Source of the DNA: Phenylobacterium aquaticum
GTDB taxonomy: Bacteria; Pseudomonadota; Alphaproteobacteria; Caulobacterales; Caulobacteraceae
NCBI RefSeq assembly: GCF_947378715.1
Contig: NZ_CANCLE010000017.1
Coordinates: 1-36,200 of the forward strand
DNA: 36,200 nt
Reading direction: 5' to 3'
The number at the start of each line of letters is the position of its first letter. The first letter of the stretch is position 1. Position numbers and translations under genes: made by a program. Below the pieces are notes generated by a model, which searched no databases, was not told the origin of the DNA, and worked only from the letters and a program-made list of their open reading frames with translations. Of this stretch, positions 32,569 through 36,200 are shown in pieces.

Positions 32569-32742
32569 GGTCGCGAACTGGGCCGGGATGATGACGTCGC
32601 CCTCGTCCTCCCGGTCCTCGGCGTCGACCAGGATGCAGGGTCGGCCGTTGCAGGCGGCCTAGATGATGTCTTTGATCGGCGAGCTCGCGGACTCCCAGAC
32701 CGCTTGCGCGACTTCGGGGGCGGCGGCGTGGGGAGACGTCAT
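32569..32742 (-). pseudogene. ribB: Remnant of ribB (3,4-dihydroxy-2-butanone-4-phosphate synthase), N-terminal end only
   Basis: From an ATG at 32742 the frame reads MTSPHAAAPEVAQAVWESAS, SPIKDII, then a TAG stop (32661-32659), then AACNGRPCILVDAEDREDEG, DVIIPAQFAT. The part after the stop is the unmistakable N-terminal motif of RibB (LVDDEDRENEGD-x-IPAQ), which makes the four-carbon unit of riboflavin. After this the similarity ends, and the remaining 150 or more residues of a normal RibB (about 210) are missing. It is therefore broken by both a stop codon and a truncation. It begins 17 bp after the FMN reductase gene, on the same strand. No long frame supports a functional product. Confidence 0.7.
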
Positions 32743-32759
32743 CGAACCTGTTTACGCCG

Positions 32760-33356
32760 TCATTGCGGCAGGGCCGCGGCCGCCAGACGCATCCGGGCGA
32801 ACTCAAGGACCTGCTCGCCCACCGTGGCCAGCTGCCAGGCGTCCTTGGGATCGACGGGCTGACCGTCGGGGCCGAACGAACTCGCGCTGGCGTTGAAGGC
32901 TGCGCCATAGGGGGTCGGCCAGCCCCTCAGGGCATGGATGACCGACCGCAGGGTGGTCAGGGCCGTGCCCGCCGCCTGCCAGCCGTCGGCGGTGATGATG
33001 CAGCCCACGGCGCGGTCGGTGAAATAGGGCCGGGCGTCCTTGTTCAGGGCCTCCAGCGTATCCAGGGCGTTCTTGACGATGCCGGAGATCGAGCCGTGAT
33101 AGCCGGGGCTGGCGACGATGATGCCGTCGGCGGTGCGCACGGCCTCGGCCAGCGCCTTCTGTTCGGCGCTGGTCTCGGCGACGGAAGGGTTGAAGATCGG
33201 CAGGCGGGCCAGGAAATCGCCGCCCAGCAGCTGGGTCTCCGCGCCGCCCGCTTCCGCCGCCTTCAGCGCGACCGCCAGGGCCCTTTCGGTCGAGGATCCG
33301 GGCCGGATGGTGCCACCGATCCCGACGATCCTGGGCCTGCGCGCGGTCGAACTCAT
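32760..33356 (-). CDS. NAD(P)H-dependent FMN reductase
   Basis: A 198-residue flavodoxin-fold reductase of the NADPH-dependent FMN reductase family (SsuE/MsuE/azoreductase type). The FMN phosphate loop is IGGTIRPGSSTERAL and the second flavin segment is SPGYHGSISGIVKNALDTLE; both are standard. It should reduce FMN or quinones with NAD(P)H in the cytoplasm. It follows the acyl-CoA synthetase gene by 2 bp, so the two are one operon, and lies just upstream of a ribB remnant, a gene of flavin synthesis. The physiological partner cannot be read. Confidence 0.92.
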   Translation of the reverse strand: MSSTARRPRIVGIGGTIRPGSSTERALAVALKAAEAGGAETQLLGGDFLARLPIFNPSVAETSAEQKALAEAVRTADGIIVASPGYHGSISGIVKNALDTLEALNKDARPYFTDRAVGCIITADGWQAAGTALTTLRSVIHALRGWPTPYGAAFNASASSFGPDGQPVDPKDAWQLATVGEQVLEFARMRLAAAALPQ

Positions 33357-33358
33357 TC

Positions 33359-35098
33359 CTACCCCTCGAACACCTTCTTCAGCTCGGTCTTGAGAATCTT
33401 GCCGTTGGCGTTGCGCGGCAGGGTCTCGGGCCAGAAGGCGACCTTGACCGGAACCTTGAACGCCGCCAGCCGGGCGCGCACCCAGGCCTGGAGCTCGGCC
33501 TCCGTGGCCATGCCCCCCGGCTTCAGATGCACCACGGCCGCCGGTTCCTCACCGAGCGTCTTGTGGGGAACGCCAACCAGGGCGGCGTCCATGACGTCGG
33601 GATGGTCGTACAGCACATTCTCGACTTCGACACAGTAGATGTTTTCGCCGCCCCGGATCAGCATGTCCTTGGCCCGGTCGATGATGAAGCAGAAGCCTTC
33701 CTCGTCCAGGCGCGCCAGGTCGCCGGTCCGGAGCCAGCCGTCCTGGAAGGTCTCGGCCGTGGCCTCGGGCTTGTTCCAATAGAGTTTGACCACGTTCGGG
33801 CCCTTGACCCACAGCTCGCCGACCTCGCCGATCGCAAGCTCCGCCGTCGCCTCCAGGTTCATGATCCGCATCTCGCCGGTCGGCGCGGCGGGACCGCAGG
33901 AATCGGGGCGGACCTCATAGTCCTTGCCCAGATGCGAGGTGAAGGTGGCCGAGGTCTCGGTCATGCCCCAGCCATTGCCGGGCAGGGAGCCCGGGAAGGT
34001 CTCGACGATCTTGCGGACCAGTTCGGGCGCCGAGGGCGCGCCGCCGTAGGTGACGCTGTTCAGCGACGACAGGTCGTACTTCTCCCGGGCCGGATGCTCG
34101 ATCAGCTGCCAGGCGATGGTCGGCACCCCGCCGGTCGCCCCGATCTTCTCGCGCTCGATCAGCTTCATGCCCTCCTCCGGCTCCCAGCGGCGCATGAAGA
34201 CCAGCTTGCCGCCGGAATTGACCGCCGGGGACAGGGTGGCGTGGCAGCCGGTGGCGTGGAACAGCGGCACGACCAGCAGGGTCGCGCGTTGGGGCAGCTT
34301 GTGCGGATCGCTTTCCGGCAGGGCCTCGCCCCGGCGCAGGAAGTTGCGCTGGGCGGCGATGCCGCTGGCCATGATGTTGGAGACGATGTTGCGATGGGTG
34401 CCCAGCGCGCCCTTGGGCTTTCCGGTGGTGCCGGAGGTGTAGAAGATGGTGGCGTCGTCCTCGGGGTCCAGCGCCACGTCCGGCAGGGGCAGGTCGGCCA
34501 GGCCGGCCCAGCTGTTGACCGGCCCGATCACCCCCTCCAGCGGGCGGACGAGGGGATCAGTCGACGCCGTCTCCATCCGCGCTGCATAGACCCGCTTCAG
34601 GTCGGGGCAATTCTCCAGATGACCGGCCAGCCGCACCAGCCGCTCGCCGTCGACCAGGGCGACCTTGGTTCCGGAATCGGCCAGGCCATATTCCAGCTCC
34701 GCCCCCGTCCACCAGGCGTTCAGCGGGGTGACGATGGCGCCGACCAGGGCCGCGGCGAAGAAGGCCACCGGGAATTCCGGCAGGTTGCGCATGATCACCG
34801 CCACCCGGTCGCCCTTGCCCACCCCGTCGGCCTGCAGCTGGCGGGCCAGGGTCAGGGTGGCGCGGGAAAAGGCCTCGAAGGTCGCCCGGTCGTCCTCCAG
34901 CACCATGAACTCCCGGTCCCCGAAGGTCCGGCCGTTGAGGAACACGTCGCGCAGGGTGGGCGGGGCGTTCTTCCAGGTGCGGGTCTGGACGCCGCGAATA
35001 TCGCGCAGCTCGATCTCGAAGCGCTCGCCGGGGGCGGTCAATTGGGCGTGGGCCTCGGCGATCGACATGACGGGCCAGGCGGGAGCGGATTCGGTCAT
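33359..35098 (-). CDS. AMP-dependent acyl-CoA synthetase
   Basis: A 579-residue adenylate-forming enzyme of the ANL superfamily that activates a carboxylic acid with ATP and joins it to CoA. The motifs are complete: the AMP-binding P-loop IFYTSGTTGKPKGALGTHRN, GWGMTETSAT, GWLRTGDLARLDEEG, DRAKDMLIRGGENIYCVEVE and the catalytic lysine in PRNANGKILKTELKK. Length fits the fatty-acyl or aryl-CoA ligases. It starts at the ATG at 35098. It leads an operon with the FMN reductase. With an acyl-CoA dehydrogenase gene further upstream, fatty or aromatic acid breakdown is plausible; the substrate is unknown. Confidence 0.94.
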   Translation of the reverse strand: MTESAPAWPVMSIAEAHAQLTAPGERFEIELRDIRGVQTRTWKNAPPTLRDVFLNGRTFGDREFMVLEDDRATFEAFSRATLTLARQLQADGVGKGDRVAVIMRNLPEFPVAFFAAALVGAIVTPLNAWWTGAELEYGLADSGTKVALVDGERLVRLAGHLENCPDLKRVYAARMETASTDPLVRPLEGVIGPVNSWAGLADLPLPDVALDPEDDATIFYTSGTTGKPKGALGTHRNIVSNIMASGIAAQRNFLRRGEALPESDPHKLPQRATLLVVPLFHATGCHATLSPAVNSGGKLVFMRRWEPEEGMKLIEREKIGATGGVPTIAWQLIEHPAREKYDLSSLNSVTYGGAPSAPELVRKIVETFPGSLPGNGWGMTETSATFTSHLGKDYEVRPDSCGPAAPTGEMRIMNLEATAELAIGEVGELWVKGPNVVKLYWNKPEATAETFQDGWLRTGDLARLDEEGFCFIIDRAKDMLIRGGENIYCVEVENVLYDHPDVMDAALVGVPHKTLGEEPAAVVHLKPGGMATEAELQAWVRARLAAFKVPVKVAFWPETLPRNANGKILKTELKKVFEG

Positions 35099-35155
35099 GG
35101 GCGTCCTTGGAAATGGCTTTGGATCGAAATGTGGAAAGGCGAATTTGGTCCTGCG

Positions 35156-35539
35156 CTAAAGCGCGCTTTCGAGATCGGTCTTAGAGAAATCGTCGCCCAC
35201 GTACAGCAGCGGACACGCCATATGGGAGGCCAGCTCGTAGGCGAAACAATCCCCATAGTTCAGGCGCGCGGCGTGACGTCCCCTGCCCCACTTGCGATAG
35301 GCTTCGGCGGCTCGCGAAGCCGCAGCCGTGGTCACGTCGATGACCCGCAGCCTGGCTGCTTCCACCAAACGGGTCATCTCCGCCTCCAATCCGCGATGGC
35401 TGGACACGATCAGCGCTTCGGCCAGGGTCGCCGCCGAGATGACAAGTTCGCTCTCCTCCGCCAGCACCGCCTCGCACCTTTGCGCAGCGGGCTCGCCAAG
35501 CAGGACCGCCATCAGCGCGGAGCAGTCGACACAGATCAA
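35156..35539 (-). CDS. PIN-domain toxin (VapC family)
   Basis: A 127-residue PIN-domain ribonuclease of the VapC type. It begins MICVDCSALMAVLLGEP, giving Asp5 as first acidic ligand; Glu41 lies in TLAEALIV, Asp97 in LNYGDCFAYELA, and Asp116/Asp117 in YVGDDFSKTDL. All four expected acidic positions are present, so it should be an active Mg-dependent RNase, as VapC toxins that cut tRNA or rRNA. Its ATG overlaps the antitoxin stop (ATGA, 4 bp), the normal antitoxin-first layout. It is 57 bp upstream of the acyl-CoA synthetase start, on the same strand. Confidence 0.93.
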   Translation of the reverse strand: MICVDCSALMAVLLGEPAAQRCEAVLAEESELVISAATLAEALIVSSHRGLEAEMTRLVEAARLRVIDVTTAAASRAAEAYRKWGRGRHAARLNYGDCFAYELASHMACPLLYVGDDFSKTDLESAL

Positions 35540-35940
35540 TTGGGCAGCCCATCCTCATCATAGAGGAAGTCCGCAGCATGGGCGGCGTCCGGCCCCGGCA
35601 AGACCTTGGCCCGGGCGGCCGCGCTGATCTCCTGGATCAACCTCAACCGTTCGACCGGGTCATGTTTCGGCGTCGAGGCGCCGCTTTCGGGCGGCGTTGC
35701 TTCGTCTCGAAACTCAGCCTGCGGCGCCCTAACGCCGCCGGCGGACAGATCACCCAGCTCGTCGTGACGCCGCTTCAGCATGGCCCGCAGCCTTGCTTCG
35801 ACGGCTTCGGGGACCGGGCTGTCCCCCGCCAACCACCGGCGCATGGTGCGATCCGCCACACCCAGCTCGGCGGCGAGCGCCGTCTGCCAGCGCGCTCCAC
35901 AGAGGGCCCGGCCCTTGGCGGCGAGATCATCGGGTGTCAT
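35536..35940 (-). CDS. Antitoxin with N-terminal HTH and VapB-like C-terminus
   Basis: A 134-residue antitoxin for the overlapping PIN toxin. Residues 1-58 form a helix-turn-helix domain (MTPDDLAAKGRALCGARWQT, then ALAAELGVADRTMRRWLAGDSPVP), not the ribbon-helix-helix or AbrB fold common in VapB. Residues about 60-92 are a linker. The last 40 residues (PVERLRLIQEISAAARAKVL ... AADFLYDEDGLPN) match the toxin-binding tail of the Rv0623-type VapB family, which ends in the YDE-x-GLP motif. The protein thus looks like a domain swap. A perfect 17-bp inverted repeat lies 12 bp before its ATG, the expected place for an autoregulatory operator. Confidence 0.85.
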   Translation of the reverse strand: MTPDDLAAKGRALCGARWQTALAAELGVADRTMRRWLAGDSPVPEAVEARLRAMLKRRHDELGDLSAGGVRAPQAEFRDEATPPESGASTPKHDPVERLRLIQEISAAARAKVLPGPDAAHAADFLYDEDGLPN

Positions 35941-35951
35941 GGCGACACGCT

Positions 35952-35989
35952 CCGCAGTGAATGTCCTAGATTTAGGACATTCACTGCGG
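35952..35989. promoter_or_regulatory. Perfect 17-bp inverted repeat upstream of the antitoxin gene
   Basis: CCGCAGTGAATGTCCTA (35952-35968), centre GATT, TAGGACATTCACTGCGG (35973-35989). It lies 12-49 bp before the antitoxin ATG and 16 bp beyond the stop of the acyl-CoA dehydrogenase gene. It may be the toxin-antitoxin operator, a terminator of the upstream gene, or both. Confidence 0.8.
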
Positions 35990-36005
35990 TCGTCAACGCG
36001 CTGGA

Positions 36006-36200
36006 TCAGGCGTCTGCCTTGGCCTTGCGGCCCTGAGCGTACTGTTCCCGGATCTCGGCCAGCTCCGGCGCGAACTTGGCCTCCGCCTCCTCGCGCAGCC
36101 GGGGCTCGTGATAGTTGGGGAACAGGTCGTTGTCGGGCCGGTAGTCCTTCAGCACCTGCTTGGCGACCGTGACCTTGTGGACCTCGGTCGGGCCGTCGGC
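36006..36200 (-). CDS. Acyl-CoA dehydrogenase, C-terminal end only
   Basis: The last 64 residues of a protein whose start lies beyond the right edge. It enters as ADGPTEVHKVTVAKQVLKDY, where ADGP-x-EVH is the conserved C-terminal signature of the acyl-CoA dehydrogenase family (contacting FAD and the acyl chain). A charged helical tail then ends in QGRKAKADA. These enzymes oxidise acyl-CoA to enoyl-CoA. It is on the same strand as the acyl-CoA synthetase, with the toxin-antitoxin pair in between, which suggests the pair inserted next to or within a fatty-acid-degradation cluster (inference). The TGA stop is at 36008-36006. Confidence 0.88.
   Translation of the reverse strand, partial: ADGPTEVHKVTVAKQVLKDYRPDNDLFPNYHEPRLREEAEAKFAPELAEIREQYAQGRKAKADA

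Noticed and set aside
32402..32908. A 168-codon minus-strand frame
   Set aside because: It crosses the end of the FMN reductase gene in a different frame and is Arg/Pro-rich; the only protein similarity in this stretch is the ribB fragment in the neighbouring frame.

Overview
The window looks like chromosomal DNA from a Caulobacterales alphaproteobacterium (Caulobacter/Phenylobacterium-like). It is very GC-rich, so long antisense ORFs shadow most genes. The gene set is typical of that order: a TacA-like sigma-54 response regulator, GapR (DUF2312), a DUF1013/TrcR-like regulator, a SciP-like DUF1153 protein, MotA, a GGDEF diguanylate cyclase and a 41-residue bL36. I place it by protein-family recognition only. 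No rRNA, tRNA, CRISPR array or intact insertion sequence was seen.

Layout. 1-9.5 kb carries hydrolases and peptidases: a partial GH3 glucosidase divergent from a TetR regulator, a secreted protein of unknown function, an M3 oligopeptidase, an S9 peptidase, an SGNH hydrolase overlapping an archaeal-type peptidyl-tRNA hydrolase (Pth2), an exported LMW-phosphatase-like protein whose P-loop has Lys for Arg, and an alpha/beta esterase. 9.5-17.4 kb carries a class A PBP (PBP1a), an Lrp/AsnC regulator divergent from an ArgZ-like arginine dihydrolase plus ornithine aminotransferase pair, a PQQ/haem alcohol dehydrogenase lipoprotein and a DUF457-like membrane protein. 17.6-22 kb is the tacA-GST-gapR-HAD-rpmJ cluster, with a pair of bulged palindromic repeats upstream of gapR. 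22-28 kb has an MltB-type transglycosylase, an MFS transporter, motA, purEK and a diguanylate cyclase. 28-30.6 kb has two YdcH paralogues around DUF2390 and ubiX, then the TrcR-like gene.

30.6-36.2 kb is the most accessory-looking part. It holds a compact three-gene unit (winged-helix regulator, bitopic membrane protein with a C-terminal anchor, SciP-like DUF1153 protein) that I do not recognise as a described system. Its upstream gap of about 580 bp contains a cluster of dyads and a broken ribB remnant. Then come an FMN reductase and acyl-CoA synthetase, a VapBC-type toxin-antitoxin pair whose antitoxin joins an HTH domain to a VapB-like C-terminus behind a perfect 17-bp inverted repeat, and the end of an acyl-CoA dehydrogenase gene.

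How genes work together. The Lrp-argZ-rocD block reads as an arginine to ornithine to glutamate-semialdehyde route. purE and purK overlap by 4 bp and act consecutively. The TetR/GH3 and Lrp/argZ pairs are classic divergent regulator-target arrangements. Six cell-cycle or motility type genes (tacA, gapR, motA, a GGDEF cyclase, trcR-like, DUF1153) lie within about 13.5 kb.
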